This document shows positions 27,377 to 35,615 of a stretch of DNA of 64,000 bases, piece by piece. The notes beneath the pieces were generated by a model that saw only the letters and a program-made list of their open reading frames with translations, ran no database searches and was not told the origin of the DNA. The stretch comes from Porphyrobacter sp. GA68 (GTDB lineage Bacteria > Pseudomonadota > Alphaproteobacteria > Sphingomonadales > Sphingomonadaceae), in contig NZ_JAKQYJ010000001.1 in NCBI RefSeq assembly GCF_022605525.1, forward strand, positions 1,039,501-1,103,500, given 5' to 3'. Position numbers and translations under genes: made by a program. Position 1 is the stretch's first letter. The number at the start of each line of letters is the position of its first letter.

Positions 27377-28179
27377 GCCGTTCCTTCTGAATGCTCGACC
27401 ACCGTCGAGTCCCCCTGTTCGACCGCCGCGATATAGCGGCGCTGGTCGCCCTCAAGCACAAGCGCGGTCAAACGGCCAGTGCGATATGCCCCAGTGTCTA
27501 TTCCGATACGGTTACCGCGATCGTCCACTTCATCGAAGATTGTGTGGCCGTGCACTACAACGTGCGAATGCGGCGCGCTATGCGACAGAAACCGTTCCCG
27601 TATCCACAGCAGGCTTTCGCGGCCCTGCTCTTCCAGCGGCTTGCCCGGATCAATCCCGGCGTGAACGAAGGCGTAATCACCGGCAACGATGTAGTCCTCG
27701 AAGCTCTGAAGAAAATCGCGGTGCTCCGCAGGTACCAACTGAGGCAGTTCGGCCAGCAGCTCAGCCAAGCTCAAGTCGTTGTATGTGGCGACGGGTATGC
27801 CATAACTGAGAATGGTTTCGCGCCCGCCATGCTTTACAAAATGGCGCAGGCGGCTGGTGTCCTCGAATGCCTGCAGGAACATCTCTTCATGATTGCCTGC
27901 AAGAAAACGGACGCGCCGCGCCTTGGCCCAGCGCATGGACAGTTCGATTACCCCGCGGCTGTCCGGCCCCCGGTCCACCAGATCGCCAAGGAGGATGACC
28001 GTGGTGGCGGCCCCGCCCTTATCCACATCGTCCTGTTCGATCGCCGCGATAAGCGCCCGGTACAGGTCGAGCCGGCCGTGAATGTCGCCGATGACATAAT
28101 AGCGCTCTCCTGCGGGAACACGGGCAGGCTCCTTGCGGACAGGGCGCGAGCGGAAGATGTTGCGGAGCGGTTCGAACAT
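27373..28179 (-). CDS. PPP-family serine/threonine protein phosphatase or metallophosphoesterase
   Basis: A 268-residue two-metal phosphoesterase with the complete PPP motif series: GDIHGRLD at ~30-37, GDLVDRGPDSRG at ~65-76, AGNHEEMFL at ~97, FVHAGIDPGKPL at ~175 and VVHGHTIFDE at ~208. Related bacterial enzymes (PrpA/PrpB, ApaH-like) act on phosphoproteins or dinucleotide polyphosphates. It is cotranscribed with ugd (four-base overlap), which raises the possibility of controlling glycan precursor synthesis. That link is inference. Confidence 0.88.
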   Translation of the reverse strand: MFEPLRNIFRSRPVRKEPARVPAGERYYVIGDIHGRLDLYRALIAAIEQDDVDKGGAATTVILLGDLVDRGPDSRGVIELSMRWAKARRVRFLAGNHEEMFLQAFEDTSRLRHFVKHGGRETILSYGIPVATYNDLSLAELLAELPQLVPAEHRDFLQSFEDYIVAGDYAFVHAGIDPGKPLEEQGRESLLWIRERFLSHSAPHSHVVVHGHTIFDEVDDRGNRIGIDTGAYRTGRLTALVLEGDQRRYIAAVEQGDSTVVEHSEGTA

Positions 28180-28596
28180 GACAGTCAGTTAGTTGATTAA
28201 GCGTGGACCTGCCCCTAGCGGGCCTTCGCCCGTTGCGGAACCGCTCGCGTCTGGTTGAAGGAAAATTAACGCCAGCTTGATTGCGGCCCTGCCGCTGCAC
28301 GCCCGTGGCTGCTGAAGAGAACCACACAAAGCGCCGGCGTCAGGCGCGCGGTAAGATTGTGTGAAACAATTCCCGCTAAGCATCTGAAAAGCGGTGCCCG
28401 ATATGTTCGTCAGCAGCGCGAGGGGTTGATGCCTGCAAGCGTAATGGCCGCTTGCCGGCAAAACGGGACACGGATGGGGGCATAGATGGAACGATTTGAG
28501 CGGGTGCGTCCGCAGACGCGCAGCGGCGCGCCCGCACGGTTGAGCGTGACGCAGGCGTATCGCTGCGTCCGCCTGTGCCGGCGCGGTTGATCGGTA
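28180..28596. other. Divergent intergenic region upstream of the phosphatase and NfrB-like genes
   Basis: 417 bases that must hold promoters for both directions. The only coding candidate is a 34-codon frame at 28486-28590, listed separately. I see no tRNA, clear repeat or regulator site. Confidence 0.4.
28486..28590 (+). CDS. Possible 34-residue small ORF just upstream of the glycosyltransferase
   Basis: An ATG preceded by GGGGG opens a frame for a basic, Arg/Cys-containing peptide (MERFERVRPQTRSGAPARLS ...) that stops six bases before the glycosyltransferase ATG. It could be a leader peptide or chance. The composition is not clearly protein-like, so support is weak. Confidence 0.2.
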   Translation: MERFERVRPQTRSGAPARLSVTQAYRCVRLCRRG

Positions 28597-30021
28597 ATGG
28601 TGGCTGATGCAAGCGCCGCGGTGCTGGCGGCGCAGGGCGAACTGCTGCTGTTTGCGGCAGCGTTCTTCCTGCTGGGTTCGCTGGACGAACTGCTGATCGA
28701 CGCGGTTTACCTGTGGTTGCGACTGAGCGGGCGGCTGCACCGGTCGGCGTGGTGCACCGACACCGTCTCGGAGACTGGTGGCGAGATGGCGGCAGACGCA
28801 CTCAACGGGCCCGTCGCGGTTTTCATCCCTGCCTGGCAGGAGGCGCTGGTGATCGGCGCCACTGTTCGTCATGCCATGGCGGCCTGGCCGCAGGACGAGG
28901 TAACGCTGTATGTCGGCTGCTACTTCAACGACCCGGCGACAATGGCGGCCGTGCGCGCAGCCGCCGCTGACAGCAAGCGTGTGCGGCTGATCATGCATGC
29001 TGTGGCGGGCCCGACGTGCAAGGCGGACTGCCTGAACCGGCTTCACGCGGCGATGTGTGCCGACGAGGTTGAGCGGCAGGAGCGATACCGGTTCGTTGTG
29101 CTGCACGATGCAGAGGATATGGTCGATCCGGCTGCGCTGCCACTGATGAGCCGGGCGCTGGATCGCGCAGACTTCGTGCAGTTGCCGGTGCTCGCGCTGC
29201 CGCATGCAGGTTCTCGCTGGATCAGCGGGCACTACAGCGACGAGTTCGCCGAAGCGCATGGCAAGACGATGGTCGTCCGCGCAGCGCTGGGCGCCGCGCT
29301 GCCAGGGGCGGGGGTGGGATGCGCGATCGCGCGGGAGATGGTGGCAAAGCTAGCCGCCCTTAGTCCCGAAGGTGCGCCGTTTGCCACCGGTTCGCTGGTT
29401 GAGGATTACGAACTCGGTCTTGCCATCGCACGGCTTGGCGGAAAGGCGCGATTTTTGCGCGTACGCACGGCGACAGGGCGCCTCGTGGCGACCCGCGCGT
29501 ACTTTCCTGCAACCCTCGGCGCGGCGGTTCGGCAGAAGACCCGCTGGACGCATGGCATTGCGCTGCAAGGGTGGGACAGGCTGGGCTGGCGCGGCAACTT
29601 GATCGACCGCTACATGTTGCTGCGCGATCGGCGCGGTCTGTTGGGCGCACTGCTGCTGCTCATCGGCTACCTGTGCGTCGCCGCTTTAGGGGGCACGTTC
29701 GCGCTGGCCCAACTCGGCCCGGGCGAGACGTTCTTGCTGGCACCCTGGTTGCAAGCGCTGCTGGTGGCCAACATGGGCCTGCTGACATGGCGTCTGGCGT
29801 GGCGCGGCATCTTCACCGCGCGCGAACATGGCTGGCGGCAAGGCCTCATCGCGCTGCCGCGCACCTGCATCTCCAACATCATCACCATCATGGCCAGTTG
29901 GCGGGCAGTGGCAGCATACTGCCGCAGCCTGTCCGGGGAACTGCCACGCTGGGACAAGACTGCGCATCACTACCACCCCGCTAGCCGGATCGAACCGCTG
30001 CCAGAAAAGCTGGCAGCATGA
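28597..30021 (+). CDS. NfrB-like membrane glycosyltransferase lacking the MshEN domain
   Basis: A 474-residue inner-membrane family 2-type glycosyltransferase. An N-terminal helix (AQGELLLFAAAFFLLGSLDE) precedes the catalytic domain with VAVFIPAWQEALVIGATVRH, the metal-binding segment VVLHDAEDMVDP and the acceptor-side TRWTHGIALQGWDRLGWRG. Two further helices follow (LGALLLLIGYLCVAALGGTF and an LLVANMGLLTW segment). This matches the N-terminal half of E. coli NfrB. The C-terminal c-di-GMP-binding MshEN domain of NfrB is absent, as the protein ends just after the last membrane segment. Its stop overlaps the next ATG. Confidence 0.82.
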   Translation: MVADASAAVLAAQGELLLFAAAFFLLGSLDELLIDAVYLWLRLSGRLHRSAWCTDTVSETGGEMAADALNGPVAVFIPAWQEALVIGATVRHAMAAWPQDEVTLYVGCYFNDPATMAAVRAAAADSKRVRLIMHAVAGPTCKADCLNRLHAAMCADEVERQERYRFVVLHDAEDMVDPAALPLMSRALDRADFVQLPVLALPHAGSRWISGHYSDEFAEAHGKTMVVRAALGAALPGAGVGCAIAREMVAKLAALSPEGAPFATGSLVEDYELGLAIARLGGKARFLRVRTATGRLVATRAYFPATLGAAVRQKTRWTHGIALQGWDRLGWRGNLIDRYMLLRDRRGLLGALLLLIGYLCVAALGGTFALAQLGPGETFLLAPWLQALLVANMGLLTWRLAWRGIFTAREHGWRQGLIALPRTCISNIITIMASWRAVAAYCRSLSGELPRWDKTAHHYHPASRIEPLPEKLAA

Positions 30022-31112
30022 ATACTGGCGCGACGGGGACGAAAAAGGGAGCCAAAGGCGCCCCGCTGATGATGCTGGCGCTGGTGCTTGGCTGCTGGCT
30101 GGCCCTGCGTGGATCCACGTGGGCGTTGACGGGGACGCCGGTGGAGTGGACCGAGAGCCTGACCCCAGCAGCGTTTCCGCAGGTAGTTACCGCGGCGGCC
30201 GGTGTGGAAGCACCGGTGCTGGCGCAATCGGCCTCGCAACGCGATGCTGCGAACGAACGATCATCCTACCGACCGCAGCGCCTGGCGGCACCGCGCGTCG
30301 TATCCGCGGCTAGGGGAGGGGTGGCACATCACGCCACGCCGTCAGCAGTGGCGGCAGGGTTGCTGGCGGTGGCGGCGCCCAGCGTGGCGGCGAGGCCGTT
30401 GGCGAACACCGCGCGGCCAGCGGCGGACGCCCTGCCAAGCGTAACCTCTCCGTCCGCTGCCCGTCCGCGTCTGTCGCTGGATGCGTGGTTGTTCCTTCGC
30501 CAGGACGGACCACCGCGCGCGGCGACCGCGCTGCGTCCAGCCAGTCTTGGCGCCAGTCAGGCCGGTGTCGTGGTGCGCTACGACCTGCGCCTGGATGCCC
30601 CGGCGCAGGCGGACGCCTACCTCCGCGCCTCCAAGGCCCTTGTCCATGGGGGCGAGCGCGAGGTGGCCGCCGGCGTAGCTCTCCGTCCGGTCCCTCAAGT
30701 ACCGATGACTGTTCACGCGGAGGGCCGTGTCACCGCCAGGGCTGATGACGTGGAACTGCGCCCCGCGGCATTCGTGACAGCGGGATTTCACCACCGGCTT
30801 GCCGGCATGGACGCGGTTGCTTACGCGCAGGCCGGCTATGTCGGCGGAACGTTCGGCACGGCGTTCGCCGACGGCCAGGTTGTGATTTCGAGGCGCATCG
30901 ACAGGGGCGGTCCTGCCCGGGTGCGCACCGGCCTGGGCGCATGGGGCGGAGTGCAGGAGGACGCGGACCGGCTGGACTTGGGGCCCGCTGCCAGTGTGGA
31001 ACTGGAACTCGCCGGCGCACCCGTTCGGATAGAAGCAAGTTACCGCCACCGCGTCGCCGGGAGCGCAGAACCTGGCAGCGGCTTTGCGCTGACGGTTGCC
31101 ACCGGCTTCTGA
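30018..31112 (+). CDS. Envelope protein with NfrA C-terminal-like domain
   Basis: A 364-residue protein with an N-terminal hydrophobic anchor (APLMMLALVLGCWLALRG), a low-complexity Ala/Pro/Arg region (~60-150), and a C-terminal beta-rich domain with alternating polar and aromatic residues (RLSLDAWLFLRQDG; YAQAGYVGGTFGTAFADGQV) ending in Phe (ALTVATGF), as outer-membrane barrels do. It resembles the C-terminal domain of phage N4 adsorption protein NfrA, but the TPR scaffold of NfrA is missing. The four-base overlap with the glycosyltransferase suggests a dedicated secretion partner. Family assignment is from memory of motifs. Confidence 0.65.
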   Translation: MNTGATGTKKGAKGAPLMMLALVLGCWLALRGSTWALTGTPVEWTESLTPAAFPQVVTAAAGVEAPVLAQSASQRDAANERSSYRPQRLAAPRVVSAARGGVAHHATPSAVAAGLLAVAAPSVAARPLANTARPAADALPSVTSPSAARPRLSLDAWLFLRQDGPPRAATALRPASLGASQAGVVVRYDLRLDAPAQADAYLRASKALVHGGEREVAAGVALRPVPQVPMTVHAEGRVTARADDVELRPAAFVTAGFHHRLAGMDAVAYAQAGYVGGTFGTAFADGQVVISRRIDRGGPARVRTGLGAWGGVQEDADRLDLGPAASVELELAGAPVRIEASYRHRVAGSAEPGSGFALTVATGF

Positions 31113-31174
31113 TGCACCCGCATGCGCCGCCGCCCGTGCTTTTCAGAGGCAGTGCGCTGCGGTAGGGCGGCCGA

Positions 31175-32086
31175 GTGGATGTTTACCTGCCCATAGCCAA
31201 CCTGTCGGTGAACGGCCTTGTGATCGTGCTTCTGGGCGGGTTGACCGGATTGCTGTCCGGCATGTTCGGCGTGGGCGGCGGGTTCCTGACCACCCCGTTG
31301 CTGATCTTCTACGGCATACCGCCCACTGTTGCCGCCGCGTCCGCCTCGACCCAGGTGACAGGGGCCAGCGTCACGGGCGTGCTGGCCCATTCAAAGCGGC
31401 GCGGCGTGGATTATCACATGGGCGGCATCATCGTTGTGGGCGGGATGCTGGGCACCGGCGTTGGCGCGCTGCTGTTCCGGTTTTTCCAGTCAATCGGGCA
31501 GATCGATGTCATCATCAGCGCACTGTATGTCATCATGCTGGGCACTATCGGTGCCATGATGGCGCGTGAGGCGGTGCAGAGCCTGCGCGGTTCGGCGAGC
31601 GGCACGCCGGCCGCGCCCAAGCGGCGCCATCACCCGCTGGTCGCCGCCCTGCCGCTCCGGCGGCGGTTCTATCGTTCCGGCCTCTACATCTCGCCTCTTG
31701 CCCCACTGCTGCTCGGCGTGTTCGTAGGCATCCTTACCATGCTGATGGGTGTTGGCGGCGGATTTATCCTGGTGCCGGCAATGCTGTACATCCTGGGGAT
31801 GAGCGCCGGGGTCGTTGTGGGGACATCCCTGTTCAACATCCTCTTCGTCACCATCGCCACCACCTTGATGCATTCCCTGACCACCAAGGCCGTGGACATC
31901 GTGCTGGTCGCGTTCCTCCTCATCGGGTCGGTGACCGGCGTGCAAATCGGTGCCCAGCTGGCGCAGAAGGTGAAGCCCGAGGCGCTGCGCCTGGTGCTGG
32001 CAGCCATTGTCCTGCTGGTCGCGTTCCGCATGCTGTTCGGCCTGGGGTTCCGTCCCGACGAAATCTTCACGGTGCAGCCGCTGTGA
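31175..32086 (+). CDS. TauE/SafE family anion exporter
   Basis: A 303-residue membrane protein of the sulfite/organosulfonate exporter family, starting at GTG. The duplicated half-repeat signature is clear: LTGLLSGMFGVGGGFLTTPL near residue 25 and ILTMLMGVGGGFILVPAMLY near 188. About eight hydrophobic helices are visible. The exported anion is unknown. The next gene starts within its stop codon, and such pairs with TIGR02186 proteins recur in alphaproteobacteria. Confidence 0.9.
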   Translation: MDVYLPIANLSVNGLVIVLLGGLTGLLSGMFGVGGGFLTTPLLIFYGIPPTVAAASASTQVTGASVTGVLAHSKRRGVDYHMGGIIVVGGMLGTGVGALLFRFFQSIGQIDVIISALYVIMLGTIGAMMAREAVQSLRGSASGTPAAPKRRHHPLVAALPLRRRFYRSGLYISPLAPLLLGVFVGILTMLMGVGGGFILVPAMLYILGMSAGVVVGTSLFNILFVTIATTLMHSLTTKAVDIVLVAFLLIGSVTGVQIGAQLAQKVKPEALRLVLAAIVLLVAFRMLFGLGFRPDEIFTVQPL

Positions 32087-32847
32087 AGGGTGCGCTCCGC
32101 CTCTTGATGTGCGGGCTCGCGGCGACGCTGTGCATGGGGCAGCGCGATGCCATCCTCGTGCCCGAAGTGTCGCAGCACGAGGTGCAGGTGCAGCAGGGCT
32201 TTACCGGAACGGAACTGTTGCTGTTCGGCGCGATCCTCGATCCCAGCGGTCGCCGCGCAGGACAGGAGTATGACATCGTGGTTGTGCTGAAGGGTCCGGC
32301 GCAGGCCATCCGCCTGCGGGAAAAGGAAAAGGTCGGCGGCATCTGGATCAATGCCGGCAGCAGCGACTTCCGCTCCGTGCCCAGCTTCTTTGCCGTTGCC
32401 TCGTCCCGGCCGGTGGAAGAGATCGTGGACGAGAAGACCGCGGCGATCTTCGAATTCGGCACCCGATACATCCAGCTGTCCCCAAGCGGCATCATCGACC
32501 CGGTGACCCAGAGCCGTTTCGTGGACGGCTTGATCGACCTGAAGGAGCGGCAGGGGCTGTATGACGAGAACATGTCGGGCGTAAGGGTAAGTGAAGGGGT
32601 GCTGTACCAGGCGCGCATCGACTTGCCGTCGAATGTCGTGACAGGCCTTTACACCGCCGAAACCTTCGCCGTAGCGAACGGCCGCGTGATCGCGTCCGCA
32701 GAGACTGAAGTGGTAGTGGAAAAGGTGGGGTTCGAAAGGTCCGTCGCCGAGGCTGCGGAAAACAACGCTTTGGCCTATGGCCTCTTCGCCGTTCTGCTGT
32801 CGCTTGGCACCGGCTGGATAGCAGGCCGACTGTTCGCGCTGATCTAG
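32083..32847 (+). CDS. TIGR02186 family membrane-anchored protein
   Basis: A 254-residue protein with an N-terminal export signal (LLMCGLAATLCMGQRDA), a beta-rich periplasmic region (HEVQVQQGFTGTELLLFGAI; GAILDPSGRRAGQEYDIVVV) and one C-terminal helix (ALAYGLFAVLLSLGTGWIAG). The start is a GTG that overlaps the TauE stop. The pattern fits the uncharacterised alphaproteobacterial family TIGR02186, usually beside TauE/SafE exporters, so it is probably an accessory subunit of that transporter. Confidence 0.8.
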   Translation: MKGALRLLMCGLAATLCMGQRDAILVPEVSQHEVQVQQGFTGTELLLFGAILDPSGRRAGQEYDIVVVLKGPAQAIRLREKEKVGGIWINAGSSDFRSVPSFFAVASSRPVEEIVDEKTAAIFEFGTRYIQLSPSGIIDPVTQSRFVDGLIDLKERQGLYDENMSGVRVSEGVLYQARIDLPSNVVTGLYTAETFAVANGRVIASAETEVVVEKVGFERSVAEAAENNALAYGLFAVLLSLGTGWIAGRLFALI

Positions 32848-32916
32848 GCTGTGTTGACGCGATCTTAACCAGGTACCGGCATGGTATGGCGCGAACCTGC
32901 AGTCTGAAAGCGCTCC

Positions 32917-34695
32917 ATGACCGACATGCCCCGCAACCACTTTCGCACATTCGACCCCGCGCTGGAACTGGGCGCGGTGCCGCCCCCGCGGGGAGCGGCG
33001 GAACCGCAGCCTGCCGAAGGCGTCGCGGGTATCGCGGCCGCCGGGGGCGCGCTGGCGATGCCACACCAGGCGGAGTACGACGCCGTCAACGTTCTTCAGC
33101 CTATCGGCGTCATTCTGGCCATCGGCGGCGCCGGATCGCAGATCGCGCTTGATCCGGAGCGGCTGGGCGAATGCATGGATGATGCCGATCCGGCAGTGAA
33201 CCAGGCAGGCCAGGTCGGCAGCCAGGTCAAGGTCAAGGTCGGCGACACCTGGCTGCTGGCCAGCGTCCGCAACCAGCGGCAGGACCGCCGCGCAGGCACA
33301 TCGGGCGGGATCACCGCCGATGTCGACTTTCTTGGCGAAGGGCACGAGGAGAAGCTGACCGGGCGGGTGTACAACTTCCGACGGGGCGTGACGCGCTATC
33401 CCATTCCCGGCGCGCTCGTCTATCCGACCAGCACCCAGGATCTGAAACAGATCTATTCCAGCGATGGACGGCCCAACATCGAAATCGGACGGGTTTATCC
33501 GACCAAGGACATCCGCGCCGGGCTGTACATTGACGCCATGCTGGGCAAGCACTTCGCCCTGCTCGGCTCCACCGGGACCGGCAAGTCCACCAGCGCGGCC
33601 CTCATCCTTCACCGCATCTGCGAAGCCGCGCCGGAAGGTCACATCGTCATGATCGACCCGCACGGCGAATACTCGGCCGCATTTCGGCAGACCGGCATCA
33701 TCTTCGACGTGTCCAACCTTCAGATGCCGTACTGGCTGATGAATTTCGAAGAGCATTGCGAAATCCTGCTTACCAGCCACGGGGCGGAGCGGCAGGTGGA
33801 CGCGGACATTTTGGCCAGATGCCTGCTGGTCGCGCGGCAGAAAAGCCGGCTGGCCGAATCGCTTGGCAAGGTGACGGTGGATTCGCCCATTCCCTATTTG
33901 CTGTCAGACCTGTCGGCCGAGCTGAACCTGCAAATGGGCAAGCTCGACAAGGCGACTTCATCCGCGCCGTTCATTCGCATCAAGTCGAAACTGGACGAGT
34001 TGAAGGGCGACCCACGCTACCAGTTCCTGTTTTCCGGCATGCTGGTCGGCGACACGATGGCCGAGTTCATCGCCAAGCTGTTCCGCATGCCGTCCAACGG
34101 CAAGCCGATCGCGATCATCGACGTATCGGGCGTGCCGTCCGACATCACCGCCACCGTCGTCGCGGTTCTCAGCCGCCTGGTGTTCGACTTCGCCATCTGG
34201 GGACGGGAGGAGAAAACCCGGCCGATCCTGCTGGTCTGCGAGGAAGCGCACCGGTACGTGCCGAACGAGAAGAACGCGGACGGTTCGTCGGTTGGCCGCA
34301 TCCTGAGCCGCATCGCCAAGGAAGGCCGCAAATACGGCATATCCCTGGGCCTCATTACCCAGCGGCCGAGCGATCTGGCCGAAGGGGTGCTGTCGCAGTG
34401 CGGCACCATCATCTCCATGCGCCTCAACAACGACCGCGACCAGGCGTTCGTCAAGGCTGCCATGCCCGAAGGAGCGCGCGGCTTCCTCGATGCCATTTCG
34501 GCGCTGCGCAACCGCGAGTGCATCATCTGCGGCGAAGGCGTTTCCATTCCCATCCGGGTCAATTTCGACAATCTGGACGAGGCCAAGCGACCCGCTTCGG
34601 AAGATCCAAGCTTTGTGGAGCTGTGGAGCGAATCCGGCGGCGAGGAGGATGCCGTGCGGCGCACGGTTCAGCGCTGGCGCGCGCAGGCGGGCTAG
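32917..34695 (+). CDS. HerA-like P-loop ATPase (DUF87 type)
   Basis: A 592-residue hexameric-type ATPase. The N-terminal beta-barrel (HAS-like) region covers ~40-150. Walker A is GSTGTGKSTSA at ~214, followed by MIDPHGEYSAAF; Walker B is ILLVCEEAHRYVP at ~440. An Arg-finger region with SLGLITQRPSDLAEGVLSQC follows. Archaeal HerA works with NurA nuclease in end resection, and bacterial homologs pair with nucleases or SIR2 proteins in defence. No nuclease gene is adjacent here, and queE and TIGR02186 neighbours give no clear context, so a housekeeping DNA-translocation role is as likely as defence. Confidence 0.85.
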   Translation: MTDMPRNHFRTFDPALELGAVPPPRGAAEPQPAEGVAGIAAAGGALAMPHQAEYDAVNVLQPIGVILAIGGAGSQIALDPERLGECMDDADPAVNQAGQVGSQVKVKVGDTWLLASVRNQRQDRRAGTSGGITADVDFLGEGHEEKLTGRVYNFRRGVTRYPIPGALVYPTSTQDLKQIYSSDGRPNIEIGRVYPTKDIRAGLYIDAMLGKHFALLGSTGTGKSTSAALILHRICEAAPEGHIVMIDPHGEYSAAFRQTGIIFDVSNLQMPYWLMNFEEHCEILLTSHGAERQVDADILARCLLVARQKSRLAESLGKVTVDSPIPYLLSDLSAELNLQMGKLDKATSSAPFIRIKSKLDELKGDPRYQFLFSGMLVGDTMAEFIAKLFRMPSNGKPIAIIDVSGVPSDITATVVAVLSRLVFDFAIWGREEKTRPILLVCEEAHRYVPNEKNADGSSVGRILSRIAKEGRKYGISLGLITQRPSDLAEGVLSQCGTIISMRLNNDRDQAFVKAAMPEGARGFLDAISALRNRECIICGEGVSIPIRVNFDNLDEAKRPASEDPSFVELWSESGGEEDAVRRTVQRWRAQAG

Positions 34696-34699
34696 GCGG

Positions 34700-35434
34700 T
34701 CACGTCCCGCGCGTATCGCCATACAGGTGGATGTGCAGGCGGTCGGACAGGCGAAAGCCGTGCTGGAGGCAGAGCGGCGCGAGCCACTGGTGCCGTTCGC
34801 GCAGGACAGCGCTGGTGGTTCCTTCGGCCATCAGGAAGATGCGGTCTGACGGGATCGCGAAGCGTTCCTGCAAGGCGAGCACCTGCGCCAGATCGCCGGG
34901 CGCAGCGATCACGAACTTGAACCAGGCGCGCCGATCGGCGGCATAGGCGGCGAGGCGATCGGGGATCAGGGCCAGTTCCGCCGGATTGCCGCTATGCGCC
35001 AGCTTGGGGCTGACGTTGTACTGGTCGATGCGGGCGTCCAGGGCAGCTGTGGCGGCGACGGTGCCGTTGGTTTCCACTTCTACCGCGAGATGCGGCAGCA
35101 GGTCGAGCATCCGTGCGAGCGCCGGTGCCTGCAACAGCGGCTCGCCCCCGGTAATCACCAGTCGCGACTGTCCCAGCGCGGCGATACGACCCGCCACCTC
35201 TGCCTCGGGCAGCGTCACCTGATTGTCCCGGCGGTCGTGCCAGGCGCCGCTGCGGTGCGGGCGGTTGTCGCCCGCGAACCGCCAGGTGTAGGCAGTGTCG
35301 CACCATTCGCAGGCAAGATTGCAGCGCGACAGGCGCACGAATGCCACGGGCATCCCCGCGCTCGGCCCCTCGCCCTGTAGCGAGGCGAACAGTTCCGGCA
35401 CTCCGGGCGCCTGGGTGGCGAGTGTCAGCGGCAC
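34700..35434 (-). CDS. queE: 7-carboxy-7-deazaguanine synthase
   Basis: A 244-residue radical SAM enzyme that converts 6-carboxytetrahydropterin to 7-carboxy-7-deazaguanine, on the path to queuosine. The cluster ligands are Cys38, Cys42 and Cys45 in RLSRCNLACEWCDTAYTW. FASLQGEGPSAGMPVAFVR and RLVITGGEPLLQAPALARML are typical. The start is GTG with AGGAACG upstream. Other queuosine genes are not in the window. The 3' end faces the HerA-like gene with a four-base gap. Confidence 0.92.
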   Translation of the reverse strand: MPLTLATQAPGVPELFASLQGEGPSAGMPVAFVRLSRCNLACEWCDTAYTWRFAGDNRPHRSGAWHDRRDNQVTLPEAEVAGRIAALGQSRLVITGGEPLLQAPALARMLDLLPHLAVEVETNGTVAATAALDARIDQYNVSPKLAHSGNPAELALIPDRLAAYAADRRAWFKFVIAAPGDLAQVLALQERFAIPSDRIFLMAEGTTSAVLRERHQWLAPLCLQHGFRLSDRLHIHLYGDTRGT

Positions 35435-35469
35435 GCTTCGTCGTTCCTCAGCAACACTTGGACCGCATG

Positions 35470-35550
35470 TTACACGGTCCAGAGGGATAAAAGCCCAGCG
35501 GCCGCGCGCAGGATGCCGGACAAGCTGGGCGGGGCGGTTTTCTTTGTCAT
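35470..35550 (-). CDS. Possible 26-residue small ORF between valS and queE
   Basis: ATG at 35550 opens a frame of MTKKTAPPSLSGILRAAAGL and six further residues, ending in TAA. The upstream GGGTG is a weak ribosome site. The peptide has a basic start and an amphipathic-looking C-terminal half. It is the only open frame in this gap that could be coding. Evidence is thin. Confidence 0.2.
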   Translation of the reverse strand: MTKKTAPPSLSGILRAAAGLLSLWTV

Positions 35551-35615
35551 GGCGTCACCCTGCCACGGCGGATGCGGGTAGGAAACGCCGCTGGCTGCCG
35601 CCCGCGCCGTGGTGC

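Noticed and set aside
31684-33780. Long minus-strand open frame opposite TIGR02186 and the HerA-like gene
   Set aside because: The plus-strand genes have clear family motifs; the minus product has none.
32917-34695. HerA-like ATPase as part of a defence island
   Set aside because: No nuclease, SIR2, restriction, toxin or mobile-element gene lies nearby, so a defence system is not supported.
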